From contig NZ_SUGA01000002.1 in assembly GCF_004963255.1 (NCBI RefSeq), forward strand, positions 328,770 to 392,769: a stretch of 64,000 nt of DNA, given 5' to 3'. Position numbers and translations under genes: made by a program. Below are positions 52,130 to 60,624 of the stretch, one piece after another. Each line of letters starts with the position of its first letter. The stretch's first letter is position 1. Origin of the DNA: Mesorhizobium sp. (GTDB lineage Bacteria; Pseudomonadota; Alphaproteobacteria; Rhizobiales; Rhizobiaceae). Below the pieces are notes generated by a model, which saw only the letters and a program-made list of their open reading frames with translations, was not told where the DNA came from and searched no databases.

Positions 52130-53077
52130 TCAGGCGAAAGGCACCGCCGTGGTGCCTTTCGGCAGCTTCGCCTCGTCGTCCGGCTCGACATGGATGGTGA
52201 CGCGCACCGAGGGGATCTCGGCCTTCAGCGCGTCCTCGATGCGATCGCAGATGACATGGCTGGCGCCGACCGTCATGTCGGCGTCGACGACGAGGTGGAA
52301 CTCGATGAAGGTGGCGCGGCCGGCAATGCGCGTCTTGAGATCATGCACCTCCAGCGCGCCCTTCGAATTGGCCGAGATGATGTCGCGGATCTGCATGTTC
52401 TCATGGTTATCGACGGCGCGGTCCATCAGGCCGTTCATCGACGAACCGATGACATGCCAGCCCTGCCACAGGATGTTGAGCGCGACGATCACGGCCAATG
52501 CCGGATCGAGGATCTGCCAACCGGTGAGCACCGCGCCGACAAGGCCGCCAAGCACGCCAACGGACGTCACCACGTCGGTCATGATGTGCTGGCCGTCGGC
52601 GACCAACGCTGGCGATTTCGCGTTGCGGCCGGCCTGGATAAGAGTCCAGGCCCAGATCGCGTTGACGATGGTCGCCAAGCTGTTGACGGCGAGCCCCTTC
52701 CAGGGCTGTTCGAGCGGGGCCGGATGCTGCCAGGACTGCCAGACCTCGTTGAGGATCAGCAACGCCGCGACGACGATCAGCACCCCCTCGAGAACGGCGG
52801 AGAAGTATTCGGCCTTGTGGTGGCCAAAGGGATGGTCCTGGTCGGCGGGCTTGTAGCTGACCTGAATCGCCCAGAAGGCGGCGGCCGACGCGATGACGTT
52901 GACGATCGATTCCGCCGCGTCCGAATAAAGCGCGACGGAGCCCGTGATGTACCAGGCGGCCACCTTGAGGGCGAGCACGGCGAAGGCGACGACGATCGAC
53001 CAGAAGGCGAGCCTGGCGACCTTCTGCCTGGTCGCCGTCTTTGCTTCCGCCGTCGTCATCGTCATTGCCGCATTCAT
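52130..53077 (-). CDS. Cation diffusion facilitator (FieF/YiiP-like) metal exporter
   Basis: 315 residues from MNAAMT. Six membrane segments; metal-site motifs SDAAES (helix 2) and HIMTD (helix 5, HxxxD), then a C-terminal ferredoxin-like regulatory domain (ALEVHDLKTRIAGRATFIEFHLVVDADMTVGASHVICDRIEDAL). Exports Zn, Fe or Cd with proton exchange. It starts 14 bases after trpE(G), an unexpected but tight operon; the link to tryptophan is not obvious. Confidence 0.9.
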   Translation of the reverse strand: MNAAMTMTTAEAKTATRQKVARLAFWSIVVAFAVLALKVAAWYITGSVALYSDAAESIVNVIASAAAFWAIQVSYKPADQDHPFGHHKAEYFSAVLEGVLIVVAALLILNEVWQSWQHPAPLEQPWKGLAVNSLATIVNAIWAWTLIQAGRNAKSPALVADGQHIMTDVVTSVGVLGGLVGAVLTGWQILDPALAVIVALNILWQGWHVIGSSMNGLMDRAVDNHENMQIRDIISANSKGALEVHDLKTRIAGRATFIEFHLVVDADMTVGASHVICDRIEDALKAEIPSVRVTIHVEPDDEAKLPKGTTAVPFA

Positions 53078-53090
53078 CCCGACGTGCTGC

Positions 53091-55280
53091 CTATGCGGCC
53101 TTTTCCTTGGCCTTGCGCGGCAGATGCGCGACGATGTTCTCGATGATGCGCATGCCGGCATTGTGGCCGAGCGTCATGATCGATTCCGGATGGAACTGCA
53201 CCGCGGCGATCGGCTCCTTGCGGTGCTCGAAGGCCATGATGATACCGTCCTCGGTCTCGGCGGTGACCACGAAACCGTCGGGCAGCCGCACCGGATCGGC
53301 GAAGATCGAGTGGTAGCGGCCGACGGTCACTTCCTTCGGCAGGCCCGAGAAGATGATGCCGGGCTTCGAGACGCGGATGCGCGAGGGCTTGCCGTGCATG
53401 GGAATGTGCAATTGCCTGAGCTCGCCGCCATAGGCTTCGGCCAGCGCCTGCAGGCCGAGGCAGACGCCGAAGATCGGCAGGTCACGGGCGCGTGCTTTCT
53501 TGATGGTGGCGGCGCAGTCGAAATCCTTCGGCGTGCCCGGGCCGGGCGACAGCACGACCAGATCGGGCTTCAGCCGCTCGAAGACCTCCTCCGGCACCGG
53601 CGAGCGGACCGTGGAGACATTGGCGCCGGTCTGGCGGAAGTAGTTGGCGAGCGTGTGGACGAAGGAATCCTCGTGGTCGACGAGCAGAATGTTGACGCCG
53701 TCGCCGACGCGCGCGGTGGTGCGCTCGGCTCCGGTGGCGTTGCCGGTCTTGGCGTCGCGGATGGCGGAGAGCATGGCGGATGCCTTCAGTTCGGTTTCGG
53801 CTTCTTCTTCCTCGGGCACGCTGTCGAAAAGCAGCGTGGCGCCGGCGCGCACCTCGGCGATGCCGTCCTTGATGCGGATGGTGCGCAATGTGAGCCCGGT
53901 GTTCATGTCGCCGTTGAAGTTGACCATGCCGATCGCCCCGCCATACCAGGCGCGCGGGCTCTTCTCGTTCTGCTCGATGAAGCGCATGGCCCATAGTTTC
54001 GGCGCACCGGTAACGGTGACGGCCCAAGCGTGCGAGAGAAACGCGTCGAAAGCGTCCATGCCTTCGCGCAGCCGCCCCTCGATGTGGTCGACGGTGTGGA
54101 TCAGGCGCGAATACATCTCGATCTGGCGGCGGCCGATGACGCGCACCGAGCCCGGCTCGCAGACGCGCGACTTGTCGTTGCGGTCGACATCCGAGCACAT
54201 GGTCAGCTCGGACTCGTCCTTCTTGGAGTTGAGCAGCTTCAGGATCTGCTCGCTATCGGAAATGGCGTCGTCGCCGCGCTTGATGGTGCCCGAGATCGGG
54301 CAGGTCTCGACGCGGCGGCCGTTGACACGCACGAACATCTCCGGCGAGGCGCCGATCAGATATTCGTTCTCGCCGAGATTGATGAAGAAGGAATAGGGCG
54401 AGGGGTTGATCGATTTCAGCTTGCGCGAGATGTCGGAGGGCTGGGTCTCGCAGCGCTCGTAGAACATCTGTCCAGGCACGACCTCGAACAGGTCGCCGCG
54501 CTTGAAGCTCTCCATGGCGCGCCGCACCAGGTTGGCGTATTCACCCGGTTCGTGGTCGCCGCGCGGCGGGATGCGGTCGGCGGTCTTGAACGGCTCGACA
54601 TGGGCATCGCGGGCCAGACCTTCGGTCGAGAAGCCGTCGCCGGAATAGTCGTAGCGGTCGGTCCAGGCCTTGGTCGAATAATGGTCGACGACGAGGATCT
54701 CGTCGGGCAGGAACAGCACCAGATCGCGCTGGCTCTCCTTGCGCTCGAGCTTGTAGTCGACCGGATCGAACTGGAAGGCGAGGTCGTAGCCGAAGGCGCC
54801 GTAAAGACCGAGATTGGCGTCCTCGGCGGTCTTGAACAAAGCGGTGATGGCGCGCAGCACGGTGAAGACGGACGGAACGCGGCTGCGCTCCTCCTCGGTG
54901 AAGACGCGGCCGGGTTTTGCCACATCGAGGCGGATGAGCGTCTTCGAGGTCTCCGCGATCGTCACTTCGCTCAGCGCGCCAAGCGCCTTTCCGATCACGG
55001 GCAGGAGCACTTCGCCGCGTTTGTTCAGCGCTTCGATGCGCATGGCGCGGCCGCGCGCGGAGATCACCAGCGGCGGATCGATGATGGCGGTATCCCAGCG
55101 CGTGTAGCGGCCCGGATACTCGTAGTTCGAGGAAAACACCGCGCCGCGGCGTGAATTCAGGCCGTCGACATAGGCGTCGATCGCGCCTTCATAGGGCCTG
55201 TCGTGCCGTTCGCGGGTGATCGTCACGCCGCCGGCGGTGACGAAGCGCTCGGCCCCGTTGTCCAGAACTTTAGTCGTCAT
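53091..55280 (-). CDS. trpE(G): Anthranilate synthase, fused TrpE-TrpG
   Basis: 729 residues. First step of tryptophan synthesis (chorismate + Gln to anthranilate). TrpE part ~1-505 with PSPYSFFI (Trp feedback site region), [31 protein letters not shown] and HIEGRL; glutaminase TrpG part ~525-725 with [21 protein letters not shown] (catalytic Cys) and HPESI (His-Glu). The single-chain TrpE-G fusion is typical of rhizobia and Brucella. Start at the MTTKV ATG, after ggagacgg. Controlled by the trpL leader 120 bases upstream. Confidence 0.97.
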   Translation of the reverse strand: MTTKVLDNGAERFVTAGGVTITRERHDRPYEGAIDAYVDGLNSRRGAVFSSNYEYPGRYTRWDTAIIDPPLVISARGRAMRIEALNKRGEVLLPVIGKALGALSEVTIAETSKTLIRLDVAKPGRVFTEEERSRVPSVFTVLRAITALFKTAEDANLGLYGAFGYDLAFQFDPVDYKLERKESQRDLVLFLPDEILVVDHYSTKAWTDRYDYSGDGFSTEGLARDAHVEPFKTADRIPPRGDHEPGEYANLVRRAMESFKRGDLFEVVPGQMFYERCETQPSDISRKLKSINPSPYSFFINLGENEYLIGASPEMFVRVNGRRVETCPISGTIKRGDDAISDSEQILKLLNSKKDESELTMCSDVDRNDKSRVCEPGSVRVIGRRQIEMYSRLIHTVDHIEGRLREGMDAFDAFLSHAWAVTVTGAPKLWAMRFIEQNEKSPRAWYGGAIGMVNFNGDMNTGLTLRTIRIKDGIAEVRAGATLLFDSVPEEEEAETELKASAMLSAIRDAKTGNATGAERTTARVGDGVNILLVDHEDSFVHTLANYFRQTGANVSTVRSPVPEEVFERLKPDLVVLSPGPGTPKDFDCAATIKKARARDLPIFGVCLGLQALAEAYGGELRQLHIPMHGKPSRIRVSKPGIIFSGLPKEVTVGRYHSIFADPVRLPDGFVVTAETEDGIIMAFEHRKEPIAAVQFHPESIMTLGHNAGMRIIENIVAHLPRKAKEKAA

Positions 55281-55326
55281 TGCCGTCTCCATCAGCGTTT
55301 TGGGCAACGGACCCGGGAATGGCTCT

Positions 55327-55364
55327 AAAAAACAAATGGCCGCCCGGACATTCCGCTGCGGCCA
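55327..55364 (-). terminator. trp attenuator terminator
   Basis: Stem tggccgc / gcggcca with a 14-base loop, followed on the minus strand by tttgtttttt. Lies between trpL and trpE(G), and the gcggcc arm is repeated just after the trpL stop (cagcggccgg), the expected competing antiterminator. Confidence 0.85.
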
Positions 55365-55402
55365 CCCTTACTTTCACGCGCACACGCACGAACCGGCCGC
55401 TG

Positions 55403-55447
55403 TCAGCGAGCCCACCACCAAATGGTCTTGTTCGAACGCATGTTCAT
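55403..55447 (-). CDS. trpL: Tryptophan leader peptide TrpL
   Basis: Fourteen codons: MNMRSNKTIWWWAR, three consecutive Trp codons, then TGA. The rhizobial TrpL has the same length and IWWWAR end. Ribosome stalling on the Trp codons lets the following RNA form the antiterminator; translation without stalling leads to the terminator at 55327-55364. In Sinorhizobium the released leader RNA (rnTrpL) and peptide also act in trans. The ATG is at 55447; too short to be found by length-based gene calls. Confidence 0.92.
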   Translation of the reverse strand: MNMRSNKTIWWWAR

Positions 55448-55517
55448 GGCGACTCCCATAGCGGCGAATGGAGGTCGGTGCAACTGGATTTCACCCGGAT
55501 GGTGAAGACCGCCGTCC

Positions 55518-56573
55518 TCAATCCTCCAGCGTGCCCGAGCACGCGTCGCTGCTCCTGCCGTCGCCGGCGAGCTTGAGAAGATCCTCGCCGGCGCGGATGA
55601 TGCGGCGCGCGCGCCGGGTCAGGATGAAGCCCGACTGCGGAGCAAACACTTCCGTGCGGCCGCCGGCCTCGCCGGGCGCGTGCACGATCGTGGCCAGCCT
55701 GTCGCCCTTCTTGACGCGGTCGCCGGGCTTGACGTCGTAGAGGATCGCGCCGGCCCTGGGCGAGGGCATCATGTCGATGTTCTCGAGCGGTACGACCGGT
55801 CCTGAGAATTTCTCGAATTTCGGCACGGACGGGTCCTGAACGACGCCGCGTGTCACCAGCAGGCGATAGAGGCCCCCGGCATCGGAAGCGGCCAGTGCGC
55901 CATCGACGTCGAGCATGCCGCGATATTCGACCGTGGTGACGACGCGACGCTCGAAGCGCGCGACGGTCGCGGGCACATTCTGGTAGGGCATGATCGAGGC
56001 GCCCTCGAAGGTGCCGGTGCTGTCCTCACTCCACAAAAGGACAGCTTCGGCGCCCATGGCAGCGACGCAGTCGGCCATATGCGGCCACAGGCTGGTGTGG
56101 ATGTAGAGATAGGCGAGGCCTTCGTCATCGCAGTGGAGGTCGAGCACGATATCGCTGCCGAGCGAGAGCTGGACGAGCCGGTTCTTCAGCCGGCGGTCGG
56201 CGCCGCCAAGGCTGACATCCGGCAGAAGCCTGGCGTCGGGCGCCGCGAGCAAAGGGAAGGAGCGGTTGAAGTTGGTGCGGGTGCCGAGATTGAAGCGGCC
56301 CTGATGCTCGCCGAAATGATATTGCGCGCGGCCGATCGGGTTGGCCCAGGGCACAATGGTGATCGGACCCCTGATCCGACCCTCGGTGTCGGCCCTGGCA
56401 AGCATCGGCATCAGCGCGTCGATGGCGACGACGCCCGGCAGCTCGCCGGCGTGAAGAGCGGCCTGCAGATAGGCGGAAGGGGCCGCCTTGTCCTTGCCTT
56501 CGAAGCGGAAGACCGGGAATTCGTAAATCGTGCCTTCGGCGTCGCCGGCGATGCGCTCGATCGTCTTCTGCAT
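55518..56573 (-). CDS. Succinylglutamate desuccinylase/aspartoacylase-family (M14-like) deacylase
   Basis: 351 residues from MQKTIERI. Zn-carboxypeptidase-like deacylase: AALHAGELPG (zinc His and Glu) ~41-50, GRFNLGTRTNFNRSFP (substrate Arg/Asn), VLDLHCDDEG (third zinc ligand, His) and a C-terminal barrel (AGAILYDVKPGDRVKKGDRLATIVH) as in AstE/AspA-like proteins. Deacylates an N-acyl amino acid; substrate not determined. Located between the trp leader and an MFS gene. Confidence 0.85.
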   Translation of the reverse strand: MQKTIERIAGDAEGTIYEFPVFRFEGKDKAAPSAYLQAALHAGELPGVVAIDALMPMLARADTEGRIRGPITIVPWANPIGRAQYHFGEHQGRFNLGTRTNFNRSFPLLAAPDARLLPDVSLGGADRRLKNRLVQLSLGSDIVLDLHCDDEGLAYLYIHTSLWPHMADCVAAMGAEAVLLWSEDSTGTFEGASIMPYQNVPATVARFERRVVTTVEYRGMLDVDGALAASDAGGLYRLLVTRGVVQDPSVPKFEKFSGPVVPLENIDMMPSPRAGAILYDVKPGDRVKKGDRLATIVHAPGEAGGRTEVFAPQSGFILTRRARRIIRAGEDLLKLAGDGRSSDACSGTLED

Positions 56574-56664
56574 GGGGCCTCCAAATGAAGAGGCCACCCA
56601 AATGCCTGTTCGCGATTGGGATGTCGAGTGGTCCAGGCCGCGCTACGCCGTATGGCAACAGCCA

Positions 56665-56730
56665 GCTACGGCGAGGCGCCGAGCCCGCTACGGCGAAAAC
56701 GCCGAGCCTGCTACGGCGAAGACGCCGAGC
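56665..56730. repeat. Three tandem 22-23-bp repeats
   Basis: gctacggcgaggcgccgagcc, gctacggcgaaaacgccgagcc and gctacggcgaagacgccgagc at 56665, 56687 and 56710, separated by one- or two-base spacers. They lie in the gap between the deacylase start and the MFS stop. Each unit contains a short dyad (cggcg ... cgccg), so the array can form small hairpins. Role unknown. Confidence 0.7.
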
Positions 56731-56731
56731 A

Positions 56732-57904
56732 TTATTCAGCGGGCTGCGGCTCCAGGATCGCGCGGCGGTCAAGCGACTGCGACAGCACCGCCACCGCGAC
56801 GGCCAGAAGCGCAAGCGCCGCGCCTACCAGCGGCAGGTTCGCGTAGGAGACGCCCCAGGAGATGGCGAGCCCGCCGATCCAGGCGCCGCCGGCATTGCCG
56901 ACATTGAAGGCGCCCTGGTTCAGCGTGGCTGCAAGGTTCGGTCCTTCGGCAGCCGCCTCGACGACGCGGATCTGCAAAGGCGGCACGACGATGAAGATCA
57001 GCATGCCCCACAAGAAGACAATCGCCACAGCGACGCTTGCGATGGCGCCGAGCTTGGCGAAGACGACGAACAGCAGGGCCATGGCAAGCAGCGTGCCGAT
57101 CACGGTCGGCATCAGCTTCCAGTCGGCCAGCCTGCCGCCGATGATGTTGCCGATGGTCATGCCGGCACCGAAGAGCAGCAGCACCCAGGTCACGGTCGCT
57201 GTCGGCAGGCCGGAGACGTCGGTCAGATACGGCTTGATATAGGTGAAGACGGCGAACAGGCTGGCGGAGGAGAGCGAGGCGATCAGCATCGCCAGCCACA
57301 CCTGGAGCTTGCCGAGCACGCGCAATTCGCCGAGCAGGCCGCCGCCGCTGGGCTCGGCGACATCCGACGACACCAGCCAGGCGATGGCCGCGACCGAAAC
57401 GAGGCCGATGCCGACGACGGCGAGGAAGGTGGCGCGCCAGCCGAAGGCTTCGCCCAGCGCCGTGCCGGCGGGAACGCCGAGGATGTTGGACAGCGTCAGG
57501 CCGGCGAACATCAGCGCGATCGCGCTTGCCCGCTTGTTGCGCGGAACGAGACTAGCGGCAACGACGGAGCCGATGCCGAAGAAGGCGCCGTGGCCGAAAG
57601 CGGTGAAGACGCGTGCTGCCATCAGCAGCCAGTAGTTCGGGGCGATGGCGCAGAAGAGATTGCCGATGACGAACAGCGTGGCGAGGCCGACCAGCACCGG
57701 CTTGCGTGGCAGGCGCGCGGTCGCCATGGCGACGATCGGCGCGCCGAACACGACGCCCAGCGCATAGCCGGTGACCAGAAGGCCAGCCGAAGGGATCGAG
57801 ACACCAAGGTCGGCCGCGACCTCCGGCAGCAGGCCCATGATGACGAATTCGGTGGTGCCGATGCAGAAGGAGGCAATGGCAAGCGCTAGGATCGGCAGCG
57901 GCAT
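56732..57904 (-). CDS. DHA1-family MFS transporter (AraJ/YdhP-like)
   Basis: 390 residues, twelve membrane segments. LPILALAIASFCIGTTEFVIMGLLPEVAADLGVSIPSAGLLVTGYALGVVFGAPIVAMATARLPRKPVLVG holds the TTEF signature and motif A of the AraJ/NepI/SotB-type sugar or purine-nucleoside effluxers; LTLSNILGVPAGTALGEAFGWRATF is motif C. Substrate unknown. The long frame extending to 57988 is rejected; the ATG at 57904 follows a plausible upstream purine stretch. Tandem repeats follow the stop. Confidence 0.88.
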   Translation of the reverse strand: MPLPILALAIASFCIGTTEFVIMGLLPEVAADLGVSIPSAGLLVTGYALGVVFGAPIVAMATARLPRKPVLVGLATLFVIGNLFCAIAPNYWLLMAARVFTAFGHGAFFGIGSVVAASLVPRNKRASAIALMFAGLTLSNILGVPAGTALGEAFGWRATFLAVVGIGLVSVAAIAWLVSSDVAEPSGGGLLGELRVLGKLQVWLAMLIASLSSASLFAVFTYIKPYLTDVSGLPTATVTWVLLLFGAGMTIGNIIGGRLADWKLMPTVIGTLLAMALLFVVFAKLGAIASVAVAIVFLWGMLIFIVVPPLQIRVVEAAAEGPNLAATLNQGAFNVGNAGGAWIGGLAISWGVSYANLPLVGAALALLAVAVAVLSQSLDRRAILEPQPAE

Positions 57905-58077
57905 GGAATGTCCAGACTGAATCGGTTCAAAATCGAGACTGACTTTGGATATGCTCAGCGCGCAACCGCCATTGTTGCAACGCAGCAATGCAGAAAGACG
58001 AGATCGGCTTTGCGGAAATCTTCTTTTTTGCGCGAATTCAGATGAGAGGCTACGGAGAAGGCGCCAAGCCTTAACCG
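57905..58077. promoter_or_regulatory. Promoter region of the MFS gene
   Basis: About 170 bases containing the MFS promoter (minus strand, A+T-rich around 57940-58040) and bordering the repeat element that ends the disulfide-oxidoreductase gene. Nothing else seen. Confidence 0.35.
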
Positions 58078-58106
58078 GTCACACTTTTCCTGGAATGCTC
58101 TAAGCC
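58078..58106. repeat. Short copy of the dispersed rhizobial repeat end
   Basis: tcacacttttcctggaatgctcta matches the right end of the repeat at 32918-32947 with a few substitutions. As there, the minus-strand TAG of the element is the stop codon of the adjoining gene, here the disulfide oxidoreductase. Only the end of the element is present. Confidence 0.6.
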
Positions 58107-59476
58107 AGCGGCTTCAGCTCCTGGGCGATCGTCGGCAGCAGTTCCGAGACGTTGGGGTGGATGTGCATGGCGCGCGCCAGCGTCGAGATCGGCGCCTTGG
58201 CATACATGAGGTCGAGCACGCAATGGATCGCCTCGTCGCCGCCTGGCCCGAGCACGGTGCAGCCGAGGATCTCGCCGGTGTCAGCATCGGCGAGTATCTT
58301 CATGAAGCCTTGCGTTTCGCCCTTCTCGACCGCGCGGCCGACACGCGTCATCGGCCGCTGGCCGACCAGCGCGCGGCGGCCGGATTTCTTCACCGCGGCT
58401 TCCGTCATGCCGCAGCGCCCAAGCGGGGGGTCGATATAGAGCGCATAGGCCTCGATGCGGTCGCTGACCTTGCGCGGATCGTTGTCGAGCAGGTTGGCGG
58501 CGACGATCTCGAAGTCGTTGTAGGAGGTATGGGTGAAGGCGCCCTTGCCGTTGCAGTCGCCCATCGCCCAGATGCCGGGCACGCTGGTGCGCAACTGGTC
58601 GTCGACGACGATGAAGCCGCGCTGGTCGACGGCGACGCCGGCCTTTTCTAGGCCGAGATCGTCGGTGTTGGGGACGCGGCCGAGCGCCAGCAGCACATGC
58701 GAGCCCACCGCCGGCGGCTTGCCAGCGGAGAAGGTGACGGCGATCTCGTTGCCTTTCCTGGCGAACGCGATGTCGCCGGCGCCGACATGGACGGTGATGC
58801 CTTCATTTTCGAGAATGGACTGGATGGCGGCGGACGTTTCCTCGTCCTCGCGGCCGGTCAGCCGCGGCGCTTTCTCGATCACCGTGACTTCGGAGCCGAA
58901 GCGGCGGAACATCTGCGCGAATTCGAGCGAGATATAGCTGCCGCCGACGACGATCAGATGGCTGGGCAGCACATCGAGATCCATCATCGAGGAATTGGTG
59001 AGATAGGTAATGTCGTGGACGCCGGGCAGGTCGGGCACGGAGGCGCGGCCGCCGGTGTTGAGGAAGATCTTTGGTGCGGTCAGCAGATCCTCGCCGACAC
59101 GCACGGTGTTGGCGGATTCAAAGCGCGCATGGCCGCGATAGAGCGTGCACTTCTCCATGCCCGCGATCCAGGTCTCAAGCCCCGTGCGGGAAGCGCCCGA
59201 CACCTTGTCCTTGCGCGCCTTGATCGCCTTGTAGTCCACGCCGACCGGACCGGACACCGTCACGCCGTAGTCGGCGGCACGGCGGGCGAGGTGGGCGGCA
59301 TAGGCGCTCGCCACCATCGTCTTGGTCGGGATGCAGCCGGTGTTGACGCAGGTTCCGCCGATGAGCTTGCGCTCGATCAGCGCCACACTCATGCCGGCCG
59401 CGTTGAGCCGGCCGGCGAGCGGCGTGCCGGCCTGGCCGGCTCCGATGACGATGGCGTCGAAGGCTTTGGCGCTCAT
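58100..59476 (-). CDS. FAD-dependent pyridine nucleotide-disulfide oxidoreductase (mercuric reductase/dihydrolipoamide dehydrogenase-like)
   Basis: 458 residues. FAD site VIGAGQAGTPLAGRL (~10-24), redox disulfide GGTCVNTGCIPTKTM (~41-55), NAD(P) site VVGGSYISLEFAQMF (~175-190), second FAD motif GIWAMGDCNGKGAFTHTSYND and C-terminal dimer His-Glu motif MHIHPNVSELLPT. Class I disulfide reductase, but lacks the extra N-terminal and C-terminal cysteines of true mercuric reductases; substrate open. Its ATG overlaps the TGA of the DUF4126 gene by four bases. Confidence 0.88.
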   Translation of the reverse strand: MSAKAFDAIVIGAGQAGTPLAGRLNAAGMSVALIERKLIGGTCVNTGCIPTKTMVASAYAAHLARRAADYGVTVSGPVGVDYKAIKARKDKVSGASRTGLETWIAGMEKCTLYRGHARFESANTVRVGEDLLTAPKIFLNTGGRASVPDLPGVHDITYLTNSSMMDLDVLPSHLIVVGGSYISLEFAQMFRRFGSEVTVIEKAPRLTGREDEETSAAIQSILENEGITVHVGAGDIAFARKGNEIAVTFSAGKPPAVGSHVLLALGRVPNTDDLGLEKAGVAVDQRGFIVVDDQLRTSVPGIWAMGDCNGKGAFTHTSYNDFEIVAANLLDNDPRKVSDRIEAYALYIDPPLGRCGMTEAAVKKSGRRALVGQRPMTRVGRAVEKGETQGFMKILADADTGEILGCTVLGPGGDEAIHCVLDLMYAKAPISTLARAMHIHPNVSELLPTIAQELKPLA

Positions 59477-59934
59477 GCGACCGCCGCCACGATCAGCAGG
59501 CCGCCGATGATGGCCACCGCATCCTCGATGAAGGCGGCGGGCGGATCCTTGCCGAAGGCGGCGGCCAGCCGGCCACGCACCTCGGCTCCGCCCAGCGTGC
59601 CGATCACCGCGCCGATGGCTCCGGCGATGAGCCCGCCGATGGTGGCGCCGCCGGTCGCGCCAATCACCGCGCCGGTAAAGGCGCCTAGGACGATACGGGC
59701 GCCGAATTGCTGCGGCACCTTCCGGCTCGGTGTCGACGGCAACTGGTCGGTGACCAATTCGACGATCGCCAGGATGGTGAAGATGCCGACGGCGATCCAG
59801 TGGCCCATGAAGCTCGCCCAAGTGCCGGCGACCGGCAGCCAACCGAGATAAGAACCCCAGGCGACGGCGGCCGGCGCTGTCATGGCGCGCAGGCCGGCAA
59901 CGACACCTATCAGCAGTGCAAGCAGGTAAAGCAT
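59473..59934 (-). CDS. DUF4126 membrane protein
   Basis: 153 residues, about four membrane segments with Gly/Ala-rich glycine-zipper-like helices (GAFTGAVIGATGGATIGGLIAGAIGAVIGTLGG). The start LYLLALLIGVVAGLRAMTAPAAVAWGSYLGWL matches DUF4126. Function unknown; it may form a channel or interact with the redox enzyme whose ATG overlaps its stop. Starts 59934; upstream extension lies in the divergent promoter. Confidence 0.78.
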   Translation of the reverse strand: MLYLLALLIGVVAGLRAMTAPAAVAWGSYLGWLPVAGTWASFMGHWIAVGIFTILAIVELVTDQLPSTPSRKVPQQFGARIVLGAFTGAVIGATGGATIGGLIAGAIGAVIGTLGGAEVRGRLAAAFGKDPPAAFIEDAVAIIGGLLIVAAVA

Positions 59935-60066
59935 GATCGACCCCCTCAAAATCGGAACCTCGCACGGTTCCATGAAGGCAGGCTAGCATAGGCCGGGCGT
60001 TTGGCCACGGGCTTTTGTCCGACAATCGGTTGTGCTTGGCAGCGGACGAAATCGGGAGGTGCCGCC

Positions 60067-60624
60067 ATGACGGCAAGTGAGCGCATGAAGATGGCGGCGG
60101 GCGAATGGTACACCTGCATAGACGATGAGCTCGAGGCGCTGCGCTTCGCCGCGCGCGATGCGGTGTTCGAGCACAACGGCCTGCCGCCCCGGCAGCGCGG
60201 CAATATAGGGCCTGCCTTGCAGGCGCTGCTTGGCGGTGCGGGCGAGGGGGCTCGCATAGAGGCGCCGTTCCATTGCGCTTACGGCTTCAATCTGTTTCTC
60301 GGCGATGGCACGTTCCTCAATGCCGGCTGCACCATTCTCGATACCGCGCCGGTGCGCATCGGCAAGGGCACGCTGCTTGGCCCTAATGTGCAGATCTACT
60401 GCGCCGAGCATCACCGCGAAGCCACTGGACGGTTGGCCGGGCTGGAGATCGCAAAACCAGTAACGATCGGCGACAATGCCTGGATCGGTGGCGCCGCCAT
60501 CATCCTCGGCGGCGTCAGCATAGGCGAGGGCGCGATCGTCGGCGCCGGCGCGGTGGTGACCCGCGACGTGCCGGCCAACGCGACCGTGGTCGGCAACCCG
60601 GCGCGGGTGGTCACGCCGCGCTAA
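60067..60624 (+). CDS. Maltose/galactoside O-acetyltransferase-like (MAT) hexapeptide acetyltransferase
   Basis: 185 residues. N-terminal Mac domain (MTASERMKMAAGEWYTCIDDELEALRFAARD) and left-handed beta-helix with hexapeptide repeats (IGKGTLLGPNVQIYCAEHHRE, IGDNAWIGGAAIILGGVSIGEGAIVGAGAVVTRDVPANATVVGNPARVV). The catalytic His is in CAEHHRE. Acetylates the 6-OH of sugars with acetyl-CoA. It ends inside the last codons of the convergent GlxA-type gene (14-base overlap). Confidence 0.9.
   Translation: MTASERMKMAAGEWYTCIDDELEALRFAARDAVFEHNGLPPRQRGNIGPALQALLGGAGEGARIEAPFHCAYGFNLFLGDGTFLNAGCTILDTAPVRIGKGTLLGPNVQIYCAEHHREATGRLAGLEIAKPVTIGDNAWIGGAAIILGGVSIGEGAIVGAGAVVTRDVPANATVVGNPARVVTPR

Larger units (their letters stand above)
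55327..55470 (-). ncRNA. rnTrpL: trp leader transcript (rnTrpL-type small RNA)
   Basis: The attenuated transcript would run from just before trpL (start unknown, about 55470) to the terminator U run at ~55327, roughly 140 bases. Its homologue in Sinorhizobium is a stable small RNA that base-pairs with other mRNAs. Presence here is inferred from the conserved leader and terminator. Confidence 0.65.

Noticed and set aside
56585..57889. 434-codon plus-strand frame opposite the MFS gene
   Set aside because: Antisense of the twelve-helix transporter; Asp/Gly/Gln-rich and without motifs.
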